Assembly: GCF_000224145.3 (NCBI RefSeq)
Contig: NW_004191362.1
Location: 1 to 64,000 of the forward strand
Length of the DNA stretch: 64,000 bases
Origin: Ciona intestinalis
Lineage: Eukaryota > Chordata > Ascidiacea > Phlebobranchia > Cionidae
Direction of reading: 5' to 3'
The notes below the pieces were generated by a model. It did not search any database and had not been told where the DNA came from. It was given only the letters and a program-made list of their open reading frames with translations. The stretch's first letter is position 1. The number at the start of each line of letters is the position of its first letter. Below, piece after piece: positions 41,101-56,100 of this stretch. A program made the translations under genes and the position numbers.

Positions 41101-44100
41101 GATGATGTTGTCCTACCAGCTCCAACCCCAAGCTCTGCAGCATGCCCAGAGTTGTCCATGTACAGTAAACCTAATAATACATACCAAAAAAAAGAGAAAT
41201 AATGACAAACGAAATTAATTGTTCTTTAAAAATTTTTAATCTATAGTTTAACCCTTATAGAAGAAGACAACCATACTGCAGTTTTTGGATAAAAACACGA
41301 GAGATTAAATTTAAAAATTGTCTGACATCATCTTGATGTAGTTTATCGTTTTGTTGTTAATTTTCTTTTTTCTTTGTTCTATTTAACTTGATTTTTGCTT
41401 TCGAATTAAACACAATTGTGAGCATATTATGTTTACCTAACAAACAAGCTGCAATATTTCCAACATACCTTCACTTTCAAGAACACCATACCCAGAATCC
41501 ACTACAGCATGATACACAAACATCTCAGCTTGGTATTGAACTTTAACCAAGCCAGCACTGATCTTCACAGCTTTGTTAATCTTCTGGAATTCAGCTCTAC
41601 CATTACGCATAATGATGATGCTCGAGAATCCAAACTCCCCAGGATTGGTGACATGATGCTGGAAACGTAGGATGCACGTTGGTATAAGGTTGGAAATTCA
41701 AAAACTCAAATTAAAATTTGAAACAGCAAGAGGTCTAGTATATTCTATATGAGTAAAGTTTGACAATCCTTTAGCTCCTAGTTGGCCCATTACCACAACA
41801 TTGTATATGCACATTCTATTCTATATGGGTGAGGTCCTACAGTAAGGCACACCATGGGACCTGAGATTTAGGCCAGAGTTGGCTCATTACCCCAACATTG
41901 TATATGCACATTCTATTCTATATGAGTGAGGTTCTACAGTGAGCTATGCTACAGAGTCTGGCATTTGGGCAGGAGTTGGTCAATTACTTGACACCCAGAC
42001 TGCCACAACTATTTAGAGACAACTGTATTGAAGCAAGGACTGAACATCAAACCATGCATTATGTATGGCTGACAATTGTGACAACCCATTACAATGGTGG
42101 CTTTAAACTAGGTATAACTACAAAGGTCTTCACACAACCTTACCTTTGTCCCACTTTCAATGAGCGCGGTTTGTGCTGTAGATAAGAACACAACATCGCC
42201 CCCTAGTGCAACTGAGAGATCCTCAACCCCAACCAACATTCCTTCGATCCATGAACGAGTGCCGAGTAATCGAGAGCGACTTGGCATTATTAGCTCGGCA
42301 CCGACGTCAACTCTGTTGTCATAATGGGACTTGTTATGTCACAATAAATTATTGACTGTAATTTATTTATTTACAAAATAAATAAACCAAAGCGGTCGTT
42401 AAACGTGCATCCAAACTTGAAGTTATAAAGCTGATCATTCATATTTGCTAAACATCAGACCTTAGACACTTAAATTAAAACATTTTCAGGTTTGAGTTAT
42501 AAACACTCTTATAGGCCTCTTTTAAGCTTAAAACTGCTGGTTCAAAACATTCACAAACCTGAAACTGCAAGGTGCATTGGTTTCATTGCTTGGATTTTGA
42601 AGATATTCAACAAACAGCTGTTGCTCCCTTCTAATGTGGATCTTGCCAGTTTGGTCGCCCAAGAACTTGTGCACGATTACTACTGTGGTGTTACTGCAAA
42701 CGAATTGTATATTTTTATGAAAAAAATCCATATGGTAATGATGTTAGCTCTGGCCTACATTCCAGAGAACCTGAGGTAATGTATTGTACAGCCTTACCCA
42801 TATGGAATAGACTGTGCATATACAGTTTCGGGATAATGAGCCAACCATGGCTTAAACCCAAGATCCCACGGTGTGCCTCATTGTAGGTCTGTAGGACCTC
42901 ACCCATATAGAATAAAATGTGCATATTCAATGTTGGGTTAATGGGCCAACTCGAAAAGTCGTAGCCAAGGAATTATGAGTAAAGACATCACCCATACAGA
43001 ATTGAACAAGATACCATTTAACAAAGTTACCTCAATACTTCAGCATTGGGTTCTCCATCCCTTGTTGGATGGAAGAATCGAATATTTGCGTGTCTTGTTA
43101 TTCTTGCTTCATCAAACTCATATTCCAACCCAGGTTTACCATCTTCTTCCATGCTACCACCTTGTACAATGGTGTAGATCCACGGTATCAGGTACCTGAA
43201 TGTTTCAAGACATAAAATGTCATGTGTGAAGCGATAAAATAAATAATTTTTCAAAAATATTTTTGTACAAACGGTTAAAAAGAGTATTACTACATAGTAA
43301 ATATATAACTTAATTCCTTCTTCCTTTTCAGATAGAGAATTTGGACAACTGAGTAGTGAAAACTGGGTTGGTGCAATTACCGTTAAGTGCGTGTTGTCTA
43401 AAGGACTAATATGCCCACAATGTTAGCAGCATCATTTAACTCGTATAGCTAACACTGAACTATTGTGGTATAGTGCAAGCCTATAGTACTTAATTATTTG
43501 ATTTTGTTTGAAAGAGATGATAAAAGGGATAATGTTGTGATAATCTAAGGTTTCTATCAACCCACCTATCTGAATGTATAGCAGCATGTATATCTTCACC
43601 ATCAACCTTAAGTAAAGTATGAGCTGCATACACATGAGGTACAGATGCTCCAAGGTGGGTGTATTTAATCTTTGAATATTGTGGGCCACGAGCGGTTTCT
43701 TCAACATATACGGTCCCAGCAGCGCCAGGAACATTACCAACACCCCCCACAGAACATAAGTAACCTGGGAATACATGGTTGTGCTTGTTTATTGATGGTT
43801 TATCACAGCAATATGTGTAATGAAAATCAGGTTGATGTAAATACATATTGTTCTGCTGGTTCATTGGTGTTTTACTATAGTAACAAGTCATAACATGGGT
43901 GTTCTTTAACAGCGGTTAAATTTTTTTATATATGGTTAGAATAAATTTATATTACCAGGGAAGTCATATTTCCATGCAGCTCTCACAGCAATCCTTCCAC
44001 CAGCGCCACCATGACCATTTCCAGCACCGTTTCCACCATTGACTCTTACTTCACCATGACCTGTTTAAATAATGCGAGCTTATTTATACTTACATGGTGA

Positions 44101-47100
44101 GGCAACTTTAAATGTTTTCCATAGGATTTACAAAGCCTAATTTAAAGATTATTTTGTTTATACAGCGCTCGCTTATATGAGACATATATACTTTGGTCAG
44201 TTTCAATACAAACATGGCAACCAATTTGTAAGATATAATTTCCTCTCAAACGTCTTAATTTAAACTGTAAAAAGGAACATCTCTGGAAAGATTCAAAAAT
44301 AGAAAAGGGCATAATTAAGTTTTAAAGAATTCCAAAAACATTTTATGGATAGGTACTTCTATATGCATGAAGTAAACACATAACCAGTCCTCTTATTAAG
44401 TAACTGACCACTAAAGTTGAGCGTCCTAATCATCACTGAACCACCACTTCCACCACCAGCATTTCCTCCATTACCAGAGGAACCAGAAACATCAATCAAA
44501 CCATCCACGTAGAAACTCTCAGCGTTTATCCATCTAAGGACTCCACCACCATAACCACCATTGCCCTGTTTAATAAAGTTGAATTAATGTAAATTAATTT
44601 CTTATGTAAAACCGAAATTATGAAAACATTAAGCTTCTTACCGACTGAAAGCTGGAAACAGTCTTATTTATATTTAAAAAATATAATTACAATTATGTGC
44701 TTACAGTAATTATCTTACCCTACACTATTATCTGCGTTATTTTAAGTAAAATATACAATTATCCTAAAACATATAAAATAAAACTACATATAATAACAAT
44801 AAACAAAACAAACATAAAAAAGCCCTTACATTTCCATTACCACCTCCACTACCAAGATGAGTTGGTGTATATAGTGATCCATACGAATCACCTCCTTTCA
44901 CATCAACCTTCAATGAACCACCATATCCACCATGGCCGGCTCCAAGACTGTGAAGTAAGAAGTTCATTGTTAAATATGTTTAATAAGTTTAAACGGAGCA
45001 GTGTTTATGAGTGTTAAATAGAGCAGTGGTTCTTAAATTGGGATAAAGCAGTTTTATAGGTAAGAAACTTTAAGCCTCTTAACCCTTTGGGATAAGATTT
45101 TTGCAAATTATTATTTTGACCGACTGCCCTATATTGCTCAATATTACATATTTGTTCTATACCAAGGTTTAGTAAACTTTTTAAATGCTATGATACTGTT
45201 TTAACCGTTATACTGGTACATAATTTATTATTCTTTTGAACAACACTAACCTTAACAGGAAAGTTGGAAGAGGGAAATATATAAAAAAATCCAATTTCAT
45301 ATATTATGTGATAAAAAAACAAATTAAAACAACTCACCCAACACCATTAACAGTTCTACCACCCCCAAGACCTTGCTCCGGTGCGTTTCCAGTTCCGTCC
45401 ATCAACAAGTTACCTTGACTTTCAATATCCACATGTTGACTTAGTATGCTACCTCTGTTCATCATTAGTTTGGATTGGTAGTTCAGTTGAAGTTTACCAA
45501 CTACCACACTCAAGTTGCCGGTGTCTTCTTGTATAAAGACTTTGGAATATCTGAGAGAAGATATAAGTAAATAAGCGTAATGCACCAACCCTCTCCCAGC
45601 CCCTGACAATATGGTCTACATGTATGCTGGGATAATGGACATGATCTGATAACATTTAGCTTTTAAATGTTGGTGAGTCAATTTTCAAGTAAATATTGGG
45701 TTGCATTCTGCTTGCCACTATCTTTAACTTACCAATTGGAAATTTAAGCTATTTGCAAAACGCCCAATTGGATTTAGAGACCTTTTGTTTTAAGATCTAT
45801 AACCCATATACCATATATCTTTTACATATATGCAACATACCTGTGTATTTCAATCAAAGCAAATGAGAGATTCCCAGGTTGTGTTACTTCCACAGTTTCA
45901 TGGTTTTCAACTTTACCAGTTCTATGGAAATATTATTTTACTCAAACATTAATCAAAGATAACATGGATGCCAGAACTAAAACAATAATCTTATAAAATA
46001 TTTCAAATGAAAACTAAATACTAACATAGCACAAAGAGGAGATGGTAATGTTTTGCGTTTCTTGTGTTGTGTATTAAGGTTTTATCAAAACTGAGTTTAA
46101 TATGAGAGGTTATGCTTATAAGAGTACCTCACTCATAACCAATATGCGTGTTGCTTAAGTTTGAATAGCTACATAATAAAGGAATATAGGAAACTGCCTC
46201 ATAAATCACACAAGCATAATTTAACATATGTTATAAAGCGTTGTACATATACAAATATACCAGACCTGAATACAAGGTCAACTATGTTAACTAAACCACC
46301 TTGCAGAAGATGTGAAAGTTGAAATGGCTCCGTTAGCAAGTTGTATATGAGTTGCACCAGATAATATTCCTTCAACTGTAGTACCACTACCCAGGAATAA
46401 TGTTCGGGGTGGGAGAACTAATTCAGCATTGACATCAATCTAGAAATGTACAGAATATTATTAGAGAGCGTAACTTTGTGAAAAAAGACATCAATATGTT
46501 TAGCAGATTATTCACTTATTTATCTTTATGCGGTAGGGCAACTACTGACTGGTCATCATCAAATATAAAGCTTTGTTAAAAATTAGGGTTTTGTGCAATG
46601 CTGCCAATTTCCATAGTCGATAAAAAAGTGAGAAGAATTAAGGGTTTTGCCCAAGAATACATACACACATAATGATAGCAGCATTGAGCTTTGAATCTGG
46701 TACCCTCTGGTTACTAGAGCCTATAAACAATTATGTAGGTAAATATTAAGCATATATACAACATACAAACCTTATAAGCCACGGGAGCAACAGTATATCC
46801 ATACAATGCACCAGTTTGATCAGCGTGAAGGGCTTGGTTTTCTTGCAAATGAACAAGACCTGTTCGATCGCCCAAAAACCTGTTTAATAGTGAAGTTGGA
46901 TAAATATAACTTGTTTATCCTGCTTGATGTCTCATCGTTATGGTCAGGCCAGTTCTACCAGAGCTATATTTTGTTAATGAAACTTTAGATAAATATCAGT
47001 TTAGTATCAGTTCATATGTATCAGCTTACTTATGAATTGTAACAGAAGTGTCTTGCCCTTCGAATACCACCCGTGTGCCGTTGAATATCTGTAGCTCTGT

Positions 47101-50100
47101 TATTTCAACTGATGTAATGTTATCTTCAAGCATCAGAACCGTAGCTGAGGTGGAGTTGACATCATGGTTATCAATACGAAGGTTGCCATAGAAGCCACCA
47201 CTTTGATCTGAAGGTATCTGGATAATAAAATAACATAAATTCTAGTTGTGGGATGCAAAGATTAGAAAAAATGCAACAAAAAGATAGGATATAACGAAAA
47301 AGCGACAATAAATTAGCAGCAAAGCGAGATAGTAAATAGCTCTATTAAAAGTTGAACGCATAAGAATATAATGTGTGTGTACGCCGTCAATGCTGATAAT
47401 TGAACTTACCTGTCTTCCGTCGTAGTTTTCAATGTTTTGTCCAATATTAAATACAGTTCCACTTCCACCATTCTTAGTTGCATCATTCCCTCTTCCACCA
47501 ATTGCACTGAAAGGTAATATAGATGTTAGCAAGGCTACAATGAATGGAAAGGTAACTACAAATGAACGGGCATGTTATAACGAATACGTATAAGAAATGT
47601 GCATGTAAAGCACAAAGAAATTTGAGAAAGTCAGAGCAACTGTTAAACACATATGTGCCAAATATCAGGTCCACAAATGATTTTTTATTAAAATTTAAGT
47701 AGACATTCGTTACTTGCTAACTTTGCAGTGAAGGACCCTGAGTTTTTAATGAAAAAAATGATTTCAATCATCAGTAAATTAAAGATTCTTACTTTAGGAT
47801 TCCAGTAAACCTCGAAGACACACTTGAATGAACAGAAACTCGACCACCAGAACCACCACCACCGTGTCCATGACCATTACCACCGTTTGCTGTTATGTAC
47901 CCATGCCCAGTAATAGAGCCTGGTAATAAAAAAATGTTTAAACAAGTGCTAATATTAAACATAAATTTGTAACATGGCTTTTTGGTATATTACAAATGCA
48001 TTGTTTATTGAAAGAAGATGCGTAGATCATTCAGATTTAACCTCTACAACAAAGTTTAGTTTAGTATTAGTAGACTAGTTTAAAGTAATTAGTAGACTAG
48101 TTTAAAGCTGAAAACATGATAGAAACCCCTTACCTGTTGTTATGAGAACAGATCCAGCTGAACCACCACCATGGTTTGAACCAGTAGCTTGCCCGCCATT
48201 AACTTGCAACCATCCATCATGGTGGAAAGATTGAATGACGTTAAGATGGATGCAACCACCACCTCGACCACCCTGGATGGAAAACTTGTTTATCCTTGTG
48301 TGACAGGTCAATGACAGTCGTTTTAATACACATGTACTGTTTGATACACCTCGCGCTCGCTTATGGATTAGCATAAATGAAACTTTGGGGGTGATTAATA
48401 TTCTTGTTTATACTGTATGGCTGACAAGACAATGCATAAAGCACAATTGGATTAAAGGGTTAAAGTAAAGTGTTTTCCCGAAGGACAGACAAGCTTGAAC
48501 CCATACACCCTGAGCCATTGACATACACGCTAACCACTTTGTCAGGGCGCGAAGTGATTAAACCATATTCTTACTTGAGAACCACCGCCACCACTTCCAT
48601 ATAACTGAGGTCTTCTAAACGAGCCATATGCTTCCCCTGCAGTTGAATGATCATTCCTACCACCACCATAACCACCATGTCCACCTCCTATTCCATAACC
48701 ATTAGATATAACTCCAGCTCCCAAGCCCTGTGGATAGTTTGTTGTATAACAGAAAACAGTTTTTGTGTACTAATGAAAATAACAGAAAACAGGTTATACT
48801 AACGACAGAAAACAGTTTTTGTGTACTAACGAAAAGTCGGAATAATAGGCAAAATGCATTTGAATAAAAACATTAGTTTATTTAAACAGTGTGCCCAACC
48901 AATCGTTATAACACAAGTGTTTTGTTTTACACACTTACTTTAAGTAAGCAACTCTATAGGTGATTTATTTTTGGGAGGTTTTCTCATTTTTTTATAATGT
49001 ATGACTAAATTAATTTTATCCATAAACGCATTGTTTTATTACCAACCTGTTCTTGTAGCGATCCAAGACCAGACACATCAACATAAGCCCCTCCTTCCAT
49101 GTTCATTGTTCCAACATAAAGAACCAATTCATTACAACTTAAACTTGACTGTGACCTCATAGTAAGAACATCTATCTCCATCTGAAGTGGTTTTGTAGAC
49201 TCGAATACTATATTTGTACGAGCTTCCATGGTAAGTACATCAAATGTGAAGTTTGAACCTGGAAAGTTTAAACATAGATGTTATAAGTATTATTACTTGA
49301 ATACTTGGTGGAGTTACTTAGTAACTTGAGTTACAACATTGTTGTTTTAATGTGCACCCTATGTGGTGGCTTCATACATCTCATTATGATCCCCTTTGAG
49401 TTACCACATGTGCAGCTTTATCTAACACATATGTAACTGCAACTGTGTAAGTTTTTTTCTCATACAATTGCCATCTTGAACAACCATTTGATAACTACTG
49501 GGTTGAAGCAGTTATAGTTAATTAAGTGCCCAATGACACATGACCACAATAGTGGTAGCAACAAGCTTTGAACCTGTTATCCTCCAGTTACAAGATAAAC
49601 TATCTAACCACTGTGCTATAGCTCTAGTATTATACATGCACCATGCAAACATATATTTAAATACCTGTTGCTGAAACAGCAGCTGTATTTGGAACAACCG
49701 ATGCATGTTTTCCAAGTATCATGTTCTTGTATGGTGCCATTGTTAGATTATACACTTCAAGCAATGTCCCATGTAACTCCATGGGTGTTTCCATCTTTCC
49801 AATAAGCCTTGTATCAGCAGATAACACAAGACTACCATGTTCCAATACATGGAAGTTAAGTGGAGGTACTGAACGCCTGTGGAGAGAAAATAATCTTATA
49901 TAAGTGTTTGTTTACTAAAAAAGTCACATACATCCTAAATATAAACCAGGCTTAATAGTTTTTAATGTAATCAATATTTCACCAGTTACATTTATATTAT
50001 CCATTTTCTGCTTATCCAACCTGATTTTTGAACTTATTTCCCAAAAAGACCAGATATTCAAAGTACTGCAGTATTTTATCTAATATGTTATGATACCTTT

Positions 50101-53100
50101 CTTCAGCTGGTATGAATTCCACGTAAAAAGTTTGGCCTTCCTGGATAAAGAAGAGTGAAGTGCCATCTCCACGTATGTTTACTGTTGTAACAGTAGCCGG
50201 GGAAATTGTGAAGTCGGTTTCATTTATTGGTTTGGGGGAAGCTATTTGGAATTTGACTTCTCTCCATAATGAAACTTCATCAAAAGCAAAGTCAGCTCCG
50301 TTCAATAAAGCTTCATCTCGTGCAATTATATTCCGTGGGTTTAGTTCAGATAGAATGAATGGTTTGGGTGGGGAAACATTCTGGAAAAGAAACATATTGT
50401 TTATACTTCGAAATTCTAAAACACATTTTGGTTCATTTCATTTAACTGTTTATAGAAGTACCTGCTACCAACAAAATATTAGATACATTTTAAAACTTTT
50501 GCAGAACATAAAATGAATCTAAAACGCTGCTTTAGCAAAGCTGTTTTAAATTTAAGTTGGTTTCTAAAAAGCGGTTTTAAATTTATAATAATATAATTTT
50601 ACCTGGTTGTCCAAAATTAATGTTGAGTAGTGATACGATGAGTTACCACTTCCTTTTACAGCTTCTATATAAACCGTTCCTGTACCACCAGTGTCTTGGT
50701 AACCAGTGCCAGCAATAGCAACCAGTGAACCCCGGAAAACATTATCAACAGATGCATGGAGAGCAATCCTACCACCTGCGCCACCACCACTACCTTTACC
50801 ACCAGTGACATCCATTTTACCATGTCCCTTTGAAGTGCCTGCGATAAGCGTTATAGTTTAGTTATCCTTGCAGGGTACGGTAATATAGAGTTTTACCACA
50901 GGTGTCTTGAGCACCATGATGTGTCTGTGATAATAGCTTACAAGTTACCACATATGTAACTTAGTGGGTGATTGTTTTTATATGGGTGACAATTTGGACA
51001 ACCCATTAGTGACCACTTGCCATAAATGGCCTTTGACTCCAAAAACTGTAGACATATTAAGCAAATTGGTGTCTTCGGGTTACGAAGGTTGCAACACTGT
51101 GGTAATGTTAGCATCATATACTAGTTACCCAAACACAGACTTCCTATTTTATACACATGTAAGTCTAAACCCAAGTCAACCCACCAGTTGTGACCCATAT
51201 CGCACCACCACTTCCACCTCCAGCATCTGATGTAGAAGTATCTCCTCGAGCATCAAGTATCCCGTCCAATGTTATGAGCCTTCCAACAATAATCCTCATG
51301 ACACCACCACCACGAGCACCAGGCACACCATTAGATGAAATTCCACCACGTGATCCACCCATGGTAGGTTCGTAGAGTGAATCATAGAACAAACCATTAG
51401 AAGCACCTCCATTGCCTGTATACAAACAATATCTGATAAATTTGTAATTAACTATATAAAAGTAAACTTTTCATACTCTCGTCGTGAAGTAATAACAGTC
51501 GTTAAGACACGGGTGTTTTGTTACTTTGCTTATTTAAGCACTCAAACCAGTGTTATTACACTGATAATTTATTGCCTACTTATTCAGCTTTGTTTTTGAA
51601 AATGTTTTCCCTACAATATCAAATAATCGCTAAAGTAAATTAGAAGCAAAAGGGAATAGCCCATTTATACTTATTAGAATTATTTTAAAAACAAATTAAT
51701 AATATTGACCACCAACCTGCCCCACCAACTGTAGCATATGAAGCACCAGCCCCTCTTACACTAGGTGTTCCTATACCACCACTCTCAACACCCCGTCCCT
51801 TGGAACTTAAAGTTGCCATAGGTTCTGTATGCATGTCTGTTGCCACCACGGTGAAGAACTCAGCTGTCATAGTGGATGACCACTTCATATCAAACAACAC
51901 AGCAGTGAACACAAAGCCCATGGGCGGAGGGCATGTAGCAGATGAGAGGGAACCCATCTCAAATGTTGACAACCTTTTGATTAAATTTGGTTGAATATTT
52001 TTAAACAACACTATAATATTAGGCTAATGTAAGCTGACAACTCCTAGCTGAACATTTTATTTAAATTAACTAAATACTTAACTAATCTTAAGTTTAATTT
52101 ATCCATTCAAATATAAATAGCGAAGATCAAATAAATTAAAACAACGAAGAGAAGGGAGTTAGCAGCCAAACAACATTCGTTAAAACAAACCAGCACCCTT
52201 ATTTTTAGCCATGAACTTTCAACATTATATATATATAGTTTTTAAAGATGCCCACCTTCTTTGTGTATATGCGTTACCTGAAATGTCCAGGTGTTCCTTT
52301 CTCAATGACACCATCAGATACGTGGCTAATGGTTGCTTGAGGTCCAATATCAACAAGTCTTGTTGCAGCTATCCTCAGATGGTGGACTCCAATTAATTCA
52401 CCATACCAACGTAAGGCTGGAACTCTTGTACCTAAGGAATTAAAATATATATATTTGCAGCTAGATTTTTATAAGTTTGACTTAAGCTAAATTGGGTTGA
52501 AAAAAAACTTAAAATTTTTAAACTTCTACAATTCATAATTGTTGCTGATTTTGTCAAAAACTAAAAGAATTGTAAAATTGCTCAATGGGGTCATAAAACA
52601 AAAGAAAAACCCAGAAACCACCAACTAAAATTACAAAGAATTTTACTCTTTAAAAATTTAGGTTTAATTTTAATTTGATGATAATTGGCATACCAATAAT
52701 ATCAGTTGTTGTGGCCAAGTATGCAGTAGCCCCTTCATCAACCCATAAGCTTGTACGGGGTTTAATAAGAGTCGCCGTGGTTTCAGCTACGGATAAATAA
52801 TAACTGTGGTGTTCCATGATGTGAACTAAACCACTCAAATCACCAGATAATCTGTAACAGGAAAATATGTATATTACTGTGGGGTAAGATGGATACCGTT
52901 AGCACATAATATCCAATTACAATTTGACATGTTACTTCTTTATCCACTTGCGGCTAGCATTTTTAAGGTTGTAATACAGGTGTAGAACACATTAGTAACT
53001 ATTGTAATTTATCTCGATTAAGCGTACACACACACCCACAGTGGCAGCATAGAGCCTTAAACCTGGTATCCTATGGTCTGATTTTAACCATTGTCCTACT

Positions 53101-56100
53101 TCACGAGACTATAACATCAATATATAAACAAACTAACTTATTAATCCTCAAACTTCTATTCCTCCCATCACTGGGTAGTTGCAATGCAGCTCCATTGATA
53201 AGGTTAACTTCCTGTAGAGTTGTAACATGTGTGGAGTCTGTGGCATTCTCATCTTTTTCATCCAACACATAATAGTTGTTGCTCCATGACCGTCCGGCAC
53301 CGTCAATTATAAGTAACTCCTCTGTTTCAACACCATCAGTGCCATCAGTGCTGGTATTAGATGATAGCCTTTGATGTGTATATACAGATCCTGGGGCCCC
53401 ATGGCAGGTTTGGCATGTAGATGAACCACCTGAGCCACCATATGCTTTGTACATACCCTGTGTGATGTAATAATAGATTTTGTATGTATGTGTTTAAATT
53501 ATCAGAAATTGAAAAATTATAAAACACACTTAAAAGTAATGATGACAAATTTAACAAAACTAATAGAAACACTACACTACTTAAACAAATAATATAAAAT
53601 CAAATATAAAATCAAGCATAAAAGTCTAAGTTTTCTATTGAAAATTTTCAACAAAAAATAATTTTTTTGACATCTTTATTTTTTATATAAACCTGGAAAG
53701 CGCTTGTTTGGTTTGTGTATAATGCAATACGACCACCTGAACCTCCGTTACCACCTGCACCACCAACTGAAGATAAAATCCCATGGCCGGATATATGGTG
53801 TGCAACTATTAATATTGCACCACCACTACCACCACCGTTGCCGTTTGTTGTAGATTGGCCATTTACACTCATTTGACCTTGATGTGTAAAATAATGTAAC
53901 TAAATTATCCACAAATGGGGAAAATATTAGTCATTATAGCTTGGGTGTTATATTTCATACACTTGTGCCTGCTTACCAGTTACCTCGCATGCAACTTGTG
54001 GGTGATTGTTTTAGAATTTCAGACACATGTGCCCACAATGGTAGCAACATCTCACTTAGAAGTACACAGTATCAGATAGATAAACACAATTTATCTTGCG
54101 TTTTTATAAAATTTAAAACTAGGAGAAACGAATTATCACTTTCTTACATAAAAACTTTTAATTTTCACAATTTATGATTTAAATTTAGATTTAGTTACTA
54201 TACTGCATTCTATATTACCTTCAAGTACAAATGCTTGAGCAGCTTTAACCTCAATCTTGCTTCCACCTCTAATTAAAGTAGATTGTCCCGTCATGGAACC
54301 CCCACCTCCCCTGCTCCTGGGCAGGTACAATGTACCGTGGTATTGACCCCTGTTTGATTGGTCACCAGTGTAACCACCATTTGAACCATATCCACCTAAT
54401 GAAAGTAAGAAGATAAGGTTAGAAGGGTAGAGCTGCAATGAATAGACATTGAACTATATAAACTTTATATGATAAACGTCCCGATAAAATATTAAAATTA
54501 GAAAAATTCTAAACTTTGTTGGAAAAGTGTTTTGACTGCTAATATGCTAAGGTATGTTTCCCAAAGAGAAAATGTTGCATTAAATTTAATGCATTTTACG
54601 ATTTAAATTCAATGTGCATATGTTATTATTATGCTAAATAAAAAAACATTAAATTATGTTTTTACCTCCAGCACCATTTTGAGCGTTCCCATTTTCACTG
54701 ATAATTGTGTCACGTATCCTGTCACTGCCAGCACTGGTCATCAAAGCACCTGCATCTATTTCAATGCGTCCCAACTTAAGGTAGAAGTGTTCAGCTGATA
54801 GTTTAGAGTTATACTGCAAGCGTAGCAAGCATACACCGCCAACCATGCCCAAGTCAGGTAAAAATCTACAGAACAAAATTTTCAATAAGAGCAATTTGGA
54901 AAAATATAAATAATTTTGAAACCTATATGATTTTATTAAACAGTTAAAAAAATATTTTCCCATTTGGTTTGACATCAATTATTCGTTTGTGCAATAGACA
55001 ATAATAAAATTAAACCTAATACATTTGTAATATCAATTTTCTTTACCCTTTTAATCAGATTTTTACTACATTTCCAGCCAAAATAGACATTCAAGGAATA
55101 AAACTCCTACATAACCAACCTTACAACTGATCCAGTATAAAGATCCAAAACACCAAATCTGAATTCTCCAGCTTTTCCAATTTCAACATAAACCCCTTTC
55201 TCCAACAAAGCAGAATGAGCTTGTGCTCCAATAGCAAAGTAACCATCTATTCCTACATGGAAGTCATTCACGTTTGTAAGGCGGCCATCCAATAGGAAAG
55301 ACACGGATCTGAATTCATCATGAGCGAAAGTAGATTCCGTATCTTCAGGGTCAGAATTAAGTGGAACACCAGCACCAGATGTTACAATACGTGTAGGTAA
55401 TATAAGTTCTCCACCAGTTTCCACAATAAAGTTAACGTAGGGACGAGCAAATGTTGGTGTTGAAGAGTTAGACGACACTTGACCATCTTGAACCATCAGC
55501 CCATTTTTATCAACTTCAATGATCAACTTATGTGCTTGGTAAGCTCTCACTAAACCACTCTTGTCTCCTCTTATCCTTAGTATATGCAACGTGTTGGTTT
55601 TGTTTTCATTATCTGATTCCAGTTTCTTCATACGTAGTGACCCTTGTCGCACCAATGTTACGAAATCAAATATAATTTTACTTTGATTGTTAGGCAGCAG
55701 TGTGATGTATTTGAAAACATCCAGGTTTGCACCATCTACATAGAGAGTTCTGTATGGTAGTTGGTTTCGAATCCTATAAACAAACACAGATCCAGGGCCA
55801 CCATGCAAATAACGAGATGTACTTGTCGCATAACCTCTCCCACCAACTGCATTTACTTTGCCCTGGAAATATATTGTTTAATTTTAAACTAAAATATGCA
55901 AGTTAAAAAAATGGAGCAATTTTAACATAGTCGGTACATGCCTATATCTTTACAAAGAAGAGTTTTGACGCTCTATTCAAGTTGCCTTTATCAGAATTAG
56001 TAAATGTCAAAAAATAAAAGTAATCTTACTCTCACAATTTGAATAGGACATTAAAACGATACCTTTGCTGTTTTAAAATTATATTTGGCAGCAAGAGTTT

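Noticed and set aside
46199..46387. Minus-strand open frame MVLQLKEYY...
   Set aside because: Shadow frame of exon 33, whose real frame reads AELVLPPRTLFLGSG and keeps phase with exons 32 and 34.
55118..55124. Alternative donor GTAAGG for exon 14
   Set aside because: It looks stronger than GTTGGT but gives a phase that runs into a stop in exon 15.
50097..55862. RGD cell-attachment motifs in exons 14 and 24 (IRGDKSG, IRGDGTS)
   Set aside because: They fall exactly on the GD(x)(S/T)G signature of the repeat unit, where the preceding residue varies in other copies, so RGD is probably accidental.
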